From Euglena gracilis (lineage: Eukaryota > Euglenida > Euglenophyceae > Euglenales): a stretch of 64,000 nucleotides of DNA. Made by a program: the position numbers and the translations under genes. The stretch lies in assembly GCA_039621445.1 (NCBI GenBank), contig CP154954.1:38773816-38837815 (forward strand), in the 5' to 3' direction. Below the pieces are notes generated by a model that was not told the DNA's origin, did not search any database, and was given only the letters and a program-made list of their open reading frames with translations. Below, in pieces: positions 52,884 to 63,529 of the stretch; the stretch's first letter is position 1; the number at the start of each line of letters is the position of its first letter.

Positions 52884-52990
52884 AACGTGACCCCCCCCTC
52901 TATTTGGCCACCCTTTGGGCGGCCCCCCTTCTGGCCAATTTGGGTGGGGGACAATTAGGGGGATGCCCCCCCCAACCCAGCGTCACCCCG
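52884..52990. repeat. Family M repeat
   Basis: It starts AACGTGACCCCCCCCTCTAT, followed by GGCCACCCTTTGGGCGGCC and TTGGGTGGGGGACAATTAGG. Confidence 0.5.
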
Positions 52991-53079
52991 ATGAATTTCC
53001 CTCTTGGGCAGCCAAAATTCCTGAAATTTGGGGGGGGAATACACAGTGGTTTTTTGGGTCGCTTGCAGATTTTGGCCTC

Positions 53080-53250
53080 TGTAAAGAGGATTGCTTTTTA
53101 AATTGTAAACATGCCACAGAAAGCTCCAAAGTGGACGTGTTGCTGGATTCCTCACAGGAACCTCCAATGTTAGCACAGCCGCTTGTCATCGAAACCGGTG
53201 TCCAGAACAACAGTTCGAGTGTGATACCAGCATGCAAGGGTCTCAGCTGA
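53080..53250 (+). CDS. Possible terminal coding segment, unknown
   Basis: The frame reads NCKHATESSKVDVLLDSSQE, then PPMLAQPLVIETGVQNNSSS, and ends at a TGA. The first half is protein-like and low-copy. The second half touches a family G-like motif (GAAACCGGTGTCCAGAACA), so it may be repeat-derived. A CTTGCAG lies about 20 bases upstream. Function unknown. Confidence 0.2.
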   Translation, partial: CKEDCFLNCKHATESSKVDVLLDSSQEPPMLAQPLVIETGVQNNSSSVIPACKGLS

Positions 53251-53772
53251 AAAGAGTCAAAAAAAAAAGTGACCAAAATGGTCATAGAATGTGGTTATTG
53301 TACCTTTTGCACCTTTGGGGGTGTTTTGGCCTGCAATTATCGATCTGGCTTCACGGTCCGAACTGGCATTCAAAGAATCATGGCCAATTTCACCCCAAAT
53401 ACGGCACTACTTTGATTGAGGAGGATTTTGGGTCACCCCAAACAAAAGGTTATTTTCGGCCGTTTCTGACAATTTTTTGGCGGTGGCCAAAAACGTCCCA
53501 AAGTGCGCCTGTGCGCACAATATTTCATTCGGTATTTTCGGAAATTTTGGTCCTTTTTTGGGCAGAAATTGCATAACATTTTTATTGCAGCAAGAAGGTC
53601 CTGCATGATGTGGGTAAAATGAAGCGGTAAAGGGTCGGCGGGGAGGGGGTCTGGGGGGGGTGCAGCGACAAAATTGAGGTACAAATCATTTCACCGCCCA
53701 AAAGGTGCTGAGGCGGTGTCCACTTTTCAAGTTTCAAATGAAATGGTCCAAAGCTGAACTCTTACCAATTTG

Positions 53773-54231
53773 TAACCCCCCCCCCAAAATAAGACCCCCC
53801 CAAAAAATAAGACCCCCCCCAAAAAATAAGACCCCCCCCTGGGCCGATTGAGCAAAAATCCAAAAATAAGACCCCCCCATAAATAAGACCCCCCCTGACG
53901 GCGCGAAGCGCCGGGGACGGTGAAAAGTTTCCCTGAGAAATTGCCAAAAACCCAAATTTTACACACAAAAAAGATGAAATTTCAAAAAATTTCAGATTCT
54001 TGAAGTTCAAAAAACATGCTAAATGTCAACTTACACAAATTTACACATGGCGCGAAGCGCCGAAGGAAAATTTTTGGTGTTTTTGGGAACCTGAAAAATG
54101 ATGTTTTTTTCGGGCCCGGGTCGGTCAAGAAAAATCCAAAAATAAGACCCCCCCCAAAATAAGACCCCCCCTGGAGGTTTCCAGTAACGGACCCAAAAAT
54201 AAGACCCGGGTCTTATTTTTGGGGGGGGGTT
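53773..54231. mobile_element. Family D element (AAAATAAGACC type), complete
   Basis: It begins AACCCCCCCCCCCAAAATAAGA with four to five tandem AATAAGACCCCCCC units. It has hairpins CGGCGCGAAGCGCCG at 53899 and GGCGCGAAGCGCC at 54049, and ends with a perfect 32-bp palindrome (54192-54223) and an inverted C-run motif. Non-coding. Confidence 0.72.
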
Positions 54232-54539
54232 TATACCATTTTATGAAATTTTGCAGGCAGAACACACCAAAAACAGCATTACACAAACAATTTCTTGCCA
54301 CTGCTCTCAAAATGGGGACAAAAACATCATGAATTGTGAATGGGCTGAAAATAAATTGAGACGGTGTCTGTCTAGTTCACGCCTGAACCAGCGTCTGGAG
54401 GACCCAAAATAAAAAGTGCCAAAAAGTGTCCAAAATGCTTTGGCAACATGCCTGAGCAGTGTTTGGGGTTTTCGACCAGAAATTAGGTTTGTTTGTGAAT
54501 TCCCTTGTGCAAAATTTTGGGGAATTTCTGTAACAAGAA

Positions 54540-55030
54540 TGCCATGCAGAATGGCTGAAATTTGGAGTTATGTGCTGAAAGCCCTTGAGAAGAGCTTTCA
54601 ATTGAGGGGCAACTTGGCAGGTGAAAAGTAGAATTTGGAATTTGCGAACAGGGTCAAAAAATGCGACCTGCGATTTTCAGAGCGCTGGTGGAAGTGTGGC
54701 TGAGTTCTGTGGTATCAAGCGAAAGGTCTTGTGGAGAGCTTTCAATTGACATGCAATATAGCACCGGAGCCAATACAGCACTTAAAAAGCTGTGGGATTT
54801 GGCAATGGATAATGTGGCATCATGGTTGTGAAATCCACCAATTTCGATTGGCGACTGATTTGGACCAAAGTCGCCCAAACGTGTCCCAAACATGGACATT
54901 TGGAGCCAAATTGGCCGTAATTCCTCAGACACCGGTTCGGACGTGAAGCCGGAGCCCCCTAGAAACGGTTTCAAGGACTGTATCCCAGACGCTGGTTCTT
55001 AACAAACTATGCCGGTGCCTGGGACATAAT
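54540..55030. repeat. Family J repeat ending in a family G motif
   Basis: GAAAGCCCTTGAGAAGAGCTTTC and GGAGAGCTTTCAATTGACATG, then CAGACACCGGTTCGGACGTG and CCCAGACGCTGGTTC. Frames through it resemble frames of the other copies only at nucleotide level. Confidence 0.5.
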
Positions 55031-55602
55031 GCTCGGTGTAAATTTCCACAGATGCTGGAAATTATTTGTTTTTTTGAGATGCAGCCTCATTTTTTAGTGA
55101 CCAAGAATTTTGCTTTCCAAACCCGGACATGCCCCCCAAACCACCGGATCCAGTGGCTAGAGACATCGGTTCGGGCGGAAGCTTTCCAATCAAACGCAAA
55201 CCGGTGCCTTGTTGAGTGCAACTAACTGTTGGAACGACGGATTTCATGTGGCACCAAATTGAAATACATTGGAAAAAAGTGCTGGCTGGGGGGAAGAGTG
55301 CTGGATGGAGTCCCCCCCCCATGGTGGTTCGGGGGCCGGTCTCACCGACTGCCGGGCTGGACCCAGGCTGGTTAGAAGATGACAGAAACAAGCCAAAATA
55401 CCATCCGAGTTGAAATTCAGCCAAGAAAATTTAAAAAATTTGGGTGAAATGTTTCATCAAACAGTCAAAAATAGCATTATTCACCATTCCCAACCAGAGG
55501 TCTTTTTAGTCGTGGACCCGGGGGGGGGGGGCCTCGTTTTTCAGGAGTTTCTTTCGTCACCATACTGAAGTGCGAGTTTGGCCTATTTTTTTTGCTGCAC
55601 AG

Positions 55603-56572
55603 TTCGATTTTCTGAACACATGGGATTCAGGCTGTTTCCTGCCCTGTATTTGTTATTTGTGGCTTTTCTTAGGAAGTTGGTCTTTTCTTCCCTCCTGTCT
55701 GAATTCATTGTTGATTTTGGTGTTTTGTTCACCTGTCGCAGACCCTTCCCCAAGTGTGGTGGAGCAGGCTTTTGAGATCCTCACCCCCAAGTTGCTGCTG
55801 GAGCGACAGCAGAAAGAAGTCAATCGGGTGAACCTTTCTGATTTTGCTTATCTATTCATCCAGAGTGTTGTCTGTTTTAAAACTTCAAGCCAAAGTTTTC
55901 TTTGAAAAAAAAACAGAGAAAACTGTATTTTTTTTGCAAATTTCATGAGCCAAGGATCATTAAAATGCGGATCAAAAGCATTTCATCATAAAAGGGACGA
56001 CACTGGTTCTCACCTGAATCTGGCAAATTTAACGACAGTTCTGCCAAAGCGGGCAGAATCAGCGGCAAGCTAGCCAGCTTCAGGACAGATTGGCGTCACG
56101 AGCTTTTCATCAAAGGTGTGAATGGAAACATCGGGCAGACATGCGGAATAAACATTGTGATCTGGAAAAAGTTATAAAGGATTGCTCTGAATCTGAATAT
56201 TGTTTTGAGGCCCTCATTTCCCAAGACCAGACACAGGGGAGGGGGGGAACAATGAGAAATTCCTTGAAAGGGTTTTTTTTACCCCCCCATGTCCAACGAC
56301 CCCCCTACGTCCAATGACCCCCCGGTCAGAGGACACCTTTTCGGAGGTTTGATGTTTATTTGCAGGTGTGTGAAAACCGGAGGTTTGCCAGCCCTGAAAA
56401 GCTTTTCTTCCGCCCTTGTCCTCTTCCCCGCAGCCCATCGTCCATTAAAATGTTCCCTCCGGGGAGTTTTGTGCATTATGAGCGCTCCACCGGGGAGATA
56501 GTGCTTGCGGTTGTTGAAGGAGCTTCACCACACTCCCAACATTCCACCATGACATTTTCGGGTGTTTGCTAG
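55603..56572 (+). CDS. Three C-terminal exons of an unknown gene
   Basis: Exon 55603-55645 follows CCTATTTTTTTTGCTGCACAG and reads FDFLNTWDSGCFLP (donor T|GTATTT). Exon 55742-55827 follows GTTTTGTTCACCTGTCGCAG and reads PSPSVVEQAFEILTPKLLLE, then RQQKEVNR (donor CGG|GTGAAC). Exon 56366-56572 follows GTTTATTTGCAG and reads VCENRRFASPEKLFFRPCPL, then FPPGSFVHYERSTGEIVLAV, to a TAG. All phases agree across both introns (96 and 538 nt). The second intron holds TGTCCAACGACCCCC repeats. No domain is recognised; it is probably a real, possibly intact, gene 3' end. Confidence 0.55.
56281..56340. repeat. ATGTCCAACGACCCCC / GTCAGAGGACACC repeat
   Basis: The motif pair recurs at 56765-56890, and a diverged pair at 195-300. 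It lies inside the intron of the gene at 55603-56572. Confidence 0.6.
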
Positions 56573-57051
56573 GTTGTATGATGCAGTGAAGATGGTTGAT
56601 GGAATGCAAGGATTGTCGACTGGGCATCTTTATTTTTTTTGAAATCCCGCGGCGTGAAGGTATGTTTTGGGTGCTGTTTGAGGAAATATTTGTTGACAGG
56701 GGAGCGAAGCGCCGGAAGGAAAATTTTGACCTGTTTGGGGGGGTTTCGGCAAGCTTTTTTTCCCCGACCCCGTGTCCAACGACCCCCCCCCCCCCAGTCA
56801 GAGGACACCTTTTTGGTCACTACCCTATGTCCAATGACTGCCCCCCCCCCGGTCAGAGGACAGAGGTTACCGGTCGTTGGACATAGGGGGGGGGGAGGGC
56901 AGCCTTAAACCCCAGGGGGGAGGGGGGATAGGGTTTGGCGCCGGGTCACTTTTGTGGTTTTTGGCCGACCCTCCCGGGGGGGGGGGGGTCCGGGCCAAAA
57001 ACCCGTCAGTCACTCTGAAAAAACCAATCACCCCGGGGGGTGCAGTGACTA

Positions 57052-57339
57052 AGTGATTATATGGTCCGGACCCCCCCCTCCAGCTTGCAGGGAGGGACCC
57101 CCTCCCACCTGAACAATGGCGCGGTCCTGGTGACTGGTTTTCAGGCCGCACAAAGATTCAGGCCGAAAAATTTTGACCCTCAAAAATGACCAAAAGCGCC
57201 ATTTTGGGCACATTTTGGGAAAACAATGCCAAAAATGCAAAAAAGACTCGGTGCAAAGCGTCGGAAGGGAAAATTTGACTTTGAGGGGGGGGGACACCCC
57301 CCACCCACACCCCGTATGCCCTCCTTATATCGAACCCTG
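57052..57339 (+). mobile_element. Family E element, 5' end replaced
   Basis: The body (TGGCGCGGTCCTGG, CGCCATTTTGGGCACATTTTGG) and right end CCTCCTTATATCGAACCCTG are present. The left end merges with family S sequence (AGTGACTAAGTGATTATATGG). Confidence 0.6.
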
Positions 57340-57912
57340 ACGGCCCCCCCCCTTGGCACCTCACCCAAAATCGGCTGATTTTCTGGCCCGGACTTCCATA
57401 CCATACCGGAATGACGCGTGCCCCCCCCCCCCGTGGGGTGCCAGCGGTCCTAACCCACCCACCCATAAAAAAAAAGCCAATCCACCACACAAGTGTTAAA
57501 TGAACCTGTGGGTGGGACAACCCCCCCCCGGGGGTCGAGTAAAATAAAATTGGGTCCAGCCCGGCCGGAGGCCGGGCCAGCCGGCCGCAGGCTGGCCAGC
57601 CAACTGAGCTGACCATCTCACCCATCCCTGCCTTTTTTTACCATCATCGCAACTTCCTCCATCACAACCCCCCAGCCTTGATCTAGGTCCATCCATCAAA
57701 ATGTCTAGAAGGCAAAAATGTTTTGGAAAACTTTTGTTTTTCATCGACCCAGCCCAGCCCAGCCCCCTCCAGCACCGGCCCCCCCATACCCCCAGGGGGG
57801 TCCAGCCAGCAGCTCATTTCCAACCAGCAGCCTTTTTGCCAGGACCCCTCGGGGGGTCCTTAAGAAATCCCCTGGTTGGGGTGCCTCCGGCCAAAGCAAC
57901 GCCCTTACGCAG

Positions 57913-58057
57913 AACCACTCCAAATAATGTAGTTGGCTGGCAGCGTGGTGATGCAGGCCAAGCTTCATGTGGCTTTGCAACGATGCATTTGGTTGGGGGG
58001 ATGGCTTTGGGACCGGTGCCGCTGGAGGAATCTCTCAATGAATTTGATTGGGGGTGA
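57913..58057 (+). CDS. Candidate terminal exon, unknown
   Basis: The acceptor GCAACGCCCTTACGCAG precedes TTPNNVVGWQRGDAGQ, then ASCGFATMHLVGGMALGPVP, then LEESLNEFDWG and a TGA. The reading is non-repetitive and protein-like. The sequence just upstream is the end of a family T element, so earlier exons are not visible. A family C element begins 13 bases after the stop. Confidence 0.38.
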
Positions 58058-58069
58058 TGGCTTTGGGAC

Positions 58070-58300
58070 CAGGGGTTTTTTTAAGACCGGGGGGAGGGGG
58101 TCCCACCCACCCACCCACCCCCTGGGGGGGGGGCCGGGGCCCCCGGGGGGCCCCCGGGGGACCCAACCCACTTTTCTCCGAAAGGGCCTGAAATTGCGAA
58201 AAAAAATGCTAAAAAATCGCACTTTTTTCAAAGATTTTCGGCGCCAAAAAAATATATCCTGCACCCCGGGGGGGGGGGGGGCTTGGCCAGACCCACCCAC
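58070..58300 (+). mobile_element. Family C element, 3' truncated
   Basis: It starts CAGGGGTTTTTTTAAGACC and follows family C to about 58300, where family S sequence takes over. Confidence 0.65.
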
Positions 58301-58800
58301 CAAGGCACCGGAAAATTTTTTGGCCTTTTTTTCACGGTTTTGGGTCAAATTCTTTTGGATTCCAGAGTGGCCGACCCCCCCGGGGGGTAGTGACTGACTG
58401 GCTTCCCGAAAAAAGTGACTGACTGGTTTTTGTGACCCCCCTCCCCCCGGGGGTCGGTAAAAAATTGTATGGTCCGGACCATCCCCCACCTGCACTTATA
58501 TTGAACCCTGGGGGTCGTGCTTGTGTGGGTTTTTGGAAAAAGTGGGTGTCACCAAGTGAATACATGGTCCCACCAAGATGTGCCTAGCAAGACCTGTGAA
58601 ATGACTGGGCATGACTGGGTGTGACCAGCATCAAGTGAGCAGTCGTTTTTGTGGAAGGGGGGGTCCGACCCCTTTGGAGGGAGGGGGTCCAGACCATCCC
58701 CCTCCCCCTTTCAGACTGAGGGGGGAGGGGTCCGGGAACAAAAAAATTCCGGCATCATTCTTGGTGTAAGTTTTTCCGTTGTTTTTTTTTTCAAAACGTG

Positions 58801-59142
58801 TGTGAAAACATGATTTTGGGGGCCATTCGAGGCCAAAAAAATTTTCAGCACTTGGCGGTGGAAAACCTCTGCACAAGGGAAAGGTTCCACCCACAGGAAC
58901 CATACCAACCACCCACGGTGAGTTCATATCCCTACTGCGCTGGAATTACACCACATTTGCTCACCCGGCCAGGGGGAGCAACACACGAGCACTGGTGTAA
59001 GGGGTCCTGGCCACTCACCACACAACAAACTGGGCCAGAAGCAAGTTTAGCACCGGTCATAAACAGGCTAGAAGCCTTGGTGCTACTAAGGGAAGGTTCT
59101 GGCCAATACCCCCCCCCTGCTCATTTGATACCTGGGTGTTAA
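58801..59142 (+). CDS. Open frame, possible coding fragment
   Basis: The frame reads MCENMILGAIRGQKNFQHLA ... ERFHPQEPYQPPTVSSYPYC ... ASLAPVINRLEALVLLREGS and ends at a TAA. It is low-copy and partly protein-like. A CACGG|TGAGTT lies in the middle and could be a donor, so the frame may not be one exon. No domain is recognised. Confidence 0.25.
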   Translation, partial: CENMILGAIRGQKNFQHLAVENLCTRERFHPQEPYQPPTVSSYPYCAGITPHLLTRPGGATHEHWCKGSWPLTTQQTGPEASLAPVINRLEALVLLREGSGQYPPPAHLIPGC

Positions 59143-59174
59143 TAGGATTCCGTGACTGGGTGTGTCAGACCTCC

Positions 59175-59345
59175 CTTTAGTATGTATCACCAAAAAATTT
59201 TTTCCGTATCACACGTATCACAGCATAAAAATTAATGTATCAAACATGTATCACCAAATTTTTTTTAATATATCACATATGATCACCAAGCAAATTTTAA
59301 TGTATCACACATGTATCACCAATTTTTTTTAGAGATTTCCACGTT
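59175..59345. repeat. ATGTATCACCAAATTTTTTTT repeats, left group
   Basis: Five ~35-40-bp units with the core TGTATCACACATGTATCACC. A second group is at 60295-60395, on the other side of the zinc-finger pseudogene. Confidence 0.8.
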
Positions 59346-59591
59346 TTTACATCAAAATGTTTTTTCCCCCTTCTGTTCCGCTTTTCATCCTTGTTTCCTT
59401 GCGTGGGACAGGTGTTGAGCAATGGTATGCCTCCAAAGCATTATCAATTCCATTTGTCTGCAGCGACCACCAGTCTTTTGTTTGTCAGCCACCCCACATA
59501 AGCGCATTCAAGAATGGCCGACCCCCCGGGGGGGGGTGCAGTGATTAACTGGCTTTTTCATAGTGGAAAGTGACCCCCCTCTCCCCCGGGG

Positions 59592-59714
59592 GTTGCTAAG
59601 CAATGTTTGGAGGGAAGCTACGCGGAGCTGCGCAAGGTGGAGGACGAGGGCATCCCTGATTCGCCTGCTGGAGAGGGTTCTTCATCAGAATCTGCCCCGC
59701 CCCCCAGAAAATAA
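59592..59714 (+). CDS. Candidate C-terminal exon, acidic
   Basis: The frame reads VAKQCLEGSYAELRKVEDEG, then IPDSPAGEGSSSESAPPPRK, ending at a TAA. Charged, Ser/Pro-ended tails of this kind are common at protein C-termini. It begins exactly where a family S element ends (GGGGGTTGCTAAGCAATG), so the element may have inserted at or next to the exon border. No convincing acceptor is left. Confidence 0.38.
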   Translation, partial: VAKQCLEGSYAELRKVEDEGIPDSPAGEGSSSESAPPPRK

Positions 59715-59725
59715 ACTGAAAGTGA

Positions 59726-60224
59726 CACTACCCACCCAAAAAAGGATATTGCCACCAGTTCTGTATGGAATGGAAGAATGACCGAGATTGGTTGCGTTTT
59801 GAAGCATCCCATGGCGTGTGGTGTGTTATTTGCCATCAATTTGTCAAAATCCAAAAGTGATCCGGAAGTGATGGAGATGGATGGGTCAGAAAAGGAATTC
59901 TCTTGCAATGCCAACAAAAGTGTACACTTTCTGCAACATCAAATCACACAGTGAGGGAAAGTATCATCTTGCTGCAAAGGCCATGTTGAATCGACCACAA
60001 ACAGGTCTGAGCCAATCCCTTATTCACCTTCCGTCCGCTTTGATACCACATGCAAAGATGTTGTTTAAAACCGCTTTGTGGATGGTGAAGCATGGAATTG
60101 CCTACCGAAAGCTTTGTTCATTGTTAGAATTGCAGCATTTGAATGAGGCGGAGTATGATTTGTGTTATGCGTCCAGCTACACACCTGGAAGAAGAAGCCA
60201 TGGGAACCTGAGTTCCTCAAGCCC
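59726..60224 (+). pseudogene. Degenerate zinc-finger/hAT-like protein gene
   Basis: The first frame reads MEWKNDRDWLRFEASHGVWC, then VICHQFVKIQK, and stops at TGA 59858. After a frame change it reads CNIKSHSEGKYHLAAKAM, then MLFKTALWMVKHGIAYRKLC, then SLLELQHLNEAEYDL. W-L-R-(F/Y)-x(7-9)-C-x2-C ... H-x5-H, followed by a K-x-x-x-W-x-V-K-H ... L-x-E-L-Q-x-L-N stretch, is typical of TTF/BED-like finger proteins related to hAT transposases. It ends at CCCGG|GTGAGC, a possible donor. Identification is by motif only. Confidence 0.5.
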
Positions 60225-60294
60225 GGGTGAGCGCCCTCTTATGTTCGTCTGTAAATTCTTCATCTTACAAATTTGTGCTTCACAACTTTTATTA

Positions 60295-60395
60295 TATGTT
60301 TCACCAAGGAAAATTTGTGTATCACACATGTATCACCAATTTTTTTCAATGTATCACATATGTATCACCAAAAATGAATTCTTGTATCACAGTTA
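60295..60395. repeat. ATGTATCACCAA repeats, right group
   Basis: Three units matching 59175-59345 (GTATCACACATGTATCACCA). Confidence 0.78.
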
Positions 60396-60550
60396 CGTTG
60401 TGATATGCACTAAATTGCGGTCTGGGGTGTGTCTGGGCGACTGGTCATTCTTGGCCACTTTTGCCCACTTTTGCCCCTGTTAGCTATTTTTGGCCATTTT
60501 GCCACTTTTGGTTGCTTTTACCTTTGTATGGTCATTTTTATTGTCTCAAC

Positions 60551-60934
60551 CAGGCTTTTGCTTAAGGGATTGCAGTACCCCCCCCGGGGGGGACTGGACT
60601 GCTAGCAGGGCTAGCTAGTGGAAATTTTTTTTCCAGTGACCGGCGCGAAGCGCCGGAAATTTTTTTGGGACCCCCAAAAATGGCCAAAAATGCCCGTTTT
60701 TGGCCATTTTTTGGGAATTTTTGGAACAAAATCAGCCAAAAACCTGTTAAAAACCTCATTTTTCCTCCGGCGCACAGCGCCGGAGGAAAATTTTTTTCCC
60801 AGTCCGGGGGACGGACCCCCGGACCCCCCCCCCCCCCGGGGGGGGGGGGGCTAGCTAGTCCACTTTTTCCAGTGTCTAGCCGTTTGGCTAGCCAGTACCC
60901 CCCCCCCCCCCGGGGGTCCTTAAGCAAAAGCCTG
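60551..60934 (-). mobile_element. Family A element, complete, reverse orientation (384 bp)
   Basis: The left end is CAGGCTTTTGCTTAAGGGAT and the right end GTCCTTAAGCAAAAGCCTG. There is a perfect 8-bp target duplication GTCTCAAC (60543-60550 and 60935-60942). It contains CCGGCGCGAAGCGCCGG at 60640-60656 and CCGGCGCACAGCGCCGG near 60767. Confidence 0.9.
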
Positions 60935-61104
60935 GTCTCAACCAGTTTTTTATGGCAACCGTTTTATGTGGTAACGTTTGGTCATTTTTGGCATTTTTGC
61001 CGGTGGCAGCTTTCAGCCAATTTTGGCTGCCTCTTTGCTGTTTTTGGCTCTTTTGCCACTTTCAACCACTTTTTGCTGCTTCGGGCCTATTTTCGATCAA
61101 ATTT

Positions 61105-61400
61105 CGACACTCCAGCACCCGCTTCCCCACATCTGCTCCAGTAGCTGCATCCTCACGGCAACTCCGGTAGCGAGATCCCCGCATCCTCGCATCCCCACAT
61201 CCGCTCCAACAGCCGCATCCTCGCATTTCTGCATCCGCCCAAGAGCTGCATCCCCACATCCGCTCCAGTGGCCACACACCCACATCCCCGCTTCCGCACC
61301 AATACCCGCACCCGCATCTGCTCCAGCACCCGCAGCTTGAGGACCTGCGTCCTCTCGAGTGCAGCAGCTAGATCCCCACGTCTGCTCCAGTGGCCGCATG
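61105..61400. repeat. CATCCCCACATCTGCTCCAG minisatellite
   Basis: About nine ~30-bp units (CCACATCCGCTCCAGTGGCC and variants). Frames on both strands are open but repetitive. Confidence 0.8.
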
Positions 61401-61746
61401 CACACAGGCCTGCATGTAGGCTTAGAACTGGTGGCAGAGGTTGATTTCCGGAGGAAGGGGAGTGTGGCCGGTTCTGGGACTCTGGACAGCCGCAGGTGCT
61501 TGGTGCCAAGCTCAATTCCTTCTCAGATTTGCGAAGTCCTGAATTTGAGCCCTGCTGTTGCCTCCATCCTGTTGAGGTGTGTTTCCTTCGGGTTTTGTCA
61601 GTGCTGATAATAAGGAGCCATGCATTTATGCATATGAACCAGCATATGACACAACAATGCACATGACACAACTCTGTCGTGATTGGAGGGCCCACTGGGC
61701 CTCTACACAAGAAGGCCCACTGCCTCCTCTTCCGGGGGGCAGGGGG

Positions 61747-61850
61747 GGGGGCTGAATTGGTTAAGTCGAAAGAATCCCCCCCCCTAAACTTGCAATTCTC
61801 GTGGGTCGCAGCTGAGCTCCAGGCTGGAAAAGTCCAGCATTTGAACCTAA
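61747..61850. ncRNA. tRNA-like segment, possible SINE head
   Basis: GGCTGAATTGGTTAAGTCG resembles a tRNA D-arm with an A-box. About 50 bases later GTGGGTCGCAGCTGAGCTCC resembles a decayed TPsiC arm. On the minus strand GGTTCAAATGC (61833-61843) fits the B-box. No full cloverleaf folds by eye, so this is not a functional tRNA call. Confidence 0.2.
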
Positions 61851-62131
61851 TGGCCCCCTCATTCCCAATCAGTGGACAGTTTTTTTGGATTAAAACCCAA
61901 ACCGAATTTTTCTGACAATCGTGAAAACTGCATTTTTGATATTGAATTTTTTTTAACAAATAGGGAATAGGGAATTTGGGGGTCGGGGTTTATTTTATTT
62001 TGGGTCGGATTTGACCCTCCCCTCTCCGAAGAGTCCCCCTTCCACCAATCAAAACAGGTCTTATGGCCCCAGGAGTTTGCAAGTGTGTGATCATTGCGCT
62101 CAGTGAACCCCACCCCCATTTATAACCAGGT

Positions 62132-62255
62132 TTTGAATAGTGCTGAGCTCTTAATAAGCGCGCACCCACCCCTTCATTGACCCCTCCATACATACCGGCC
62201 CACTCCATGGAGCTCTTTTGCCTGAAATCCATGGGTTTTGTGCCAGAAACAGGGC
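62132..62255. repeat. 123-bp leader of the satellite, copy 2
   Basis: Near-identical to 38428-38550, again immediately before the satellite. Confidence 0.85.
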
Positions 62256-63195
62256 GCCGGTGGGTCGAAAAACGCTCATTTTCGGCTCGAAAACAGTTTT
62301 TCCGGGTCCGGGAGGCCCAAAAGCATCGTTTGGTCAAAAAATTTTTTTTTGATTTTTTTCGACTTTTTCGACCCGGTTTTGACCCAAAGTCAATGGTCGG
62401 CGTCCCAAAACGGGGCGCTGGCGGGTCGAAAAACGCTCGTTTTCGGCTCAAAAACAGTTTTTCCGGGTCCGGGAGGTCAAAAAACATCGTTTCGGGCAAA
62501 AAAAATCTTTTCGATTTTTTTCGACTTTTTTGACCCGGGTTTGACCCAAAGTCAACGGGTCGGCGGTCCAAAACGGGGCGCCGGCGGGTCGAAAAACGCT
62601 CGTTTTCGGCTCAAAAACAGTTTTTCCGGGTCCGGGAGGCCAAAGAACATCGTTTCGGGCAAAAAAAATTTTTTCGATTTTTTTCGATTTTTTTGACCCG
62701 GATTTGACCCAAAGTCAATGGGTCGGCGGCCCAAAACGGGGCGCCGGCGGGTCGAAAAACGCTCGTTTTCGGCTCAAAAACAGTTTTTCCGGGTCCGGGA
62801 GGCCAAAAAACATCGTTTTGGGCCAAAAAAATTTTTTCGATTTTTTTCGACTTTTTTGACCCGGATTTGACCGAAAGTCAATGGGTTGGCGGCCCAAAAC
62901 GGGGCGCTGGCGGGTCGAAAAACGCTCGTTTTCGGCTCGAAAACAGTTTTTCCGGGTCCGGGAGGCCAAAAAACATCGTTTCGGGCAAAATTTTTTTTTG
63001 ATTTTTTTCGACTTTTTTGACCCGGTTTTGACCCAAAGTCAATGGGTCGGCGGCCCAAAACGGGGCGCTGGCGGGTCGAAAAACGCTCGTTTTCGGCTCA
63101 AAAACAGTTTTTCCGGGTCCGGGAGGCCAAAAAACATCGTTTTGGGCCAAAAAAAATTTTTCGATTTTTTTCGACTTTTTCGACCCGGGTTTGAT
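62240..63195. repeat. ~162-bp satellite (family H), array 2
   Basis: Six units. Measured starts of the GGCGGC(C/T)CAAAACGGGG motif are at 62399, 62562, 62725, 62888 and 63049 (periods 161-163 bp). Array 1 at 38.5 kb has the same order and orientation. Confidence 0.95.
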
Positions 63196-63199
63196 AATT

Positions 63200-63525
63200 T
63201 TCCCACAACGCTCCAGTTTTACACCCATTTTTGGCCATAATGGGTCAATTTTTGCTAATTTGGGGGCTATTTATCACTGATTTGGCAAATATTGGGCTAC
63301 TTGGGGCCTTTTTGAGCAGATTGTATGGCATTTTTGGCCGTTTTGCGCCTTTTTGGTGATTTTGGGTCATTTTTTCACAATCTTTTGTAGACATTGTTGG
63401 CGTTTTTGGGGCAATTTTTAGTTATTTTGGTTGCTTTTGGGGGCTTTTTGTGGGCAATTTTGGGCTTTTTGTGGCCATTTTTGGGGCTTTTGTAGTTATT
63501 TTGGCTTGATCAGGAGCCAACGGAT
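63200..63525. other. TTTTTGGCC-type AT-rich stretch
   Basis: It consists of irregular TTTTTGGCCATTTTTGGGC-like repeats with a period near ten bases. Similar sequence is at 355-545 and 60425-60545. Nothing else is seen. Confidence 0.5.
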
Positions 63526-63529
63526 GAAT

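Noticed and set aside
61153-61959. 268-codon minus-strand frame
   Set aside because: About a third of it is the CATCCCCACATC minisatellite, and the rest shows no domain or splice support.
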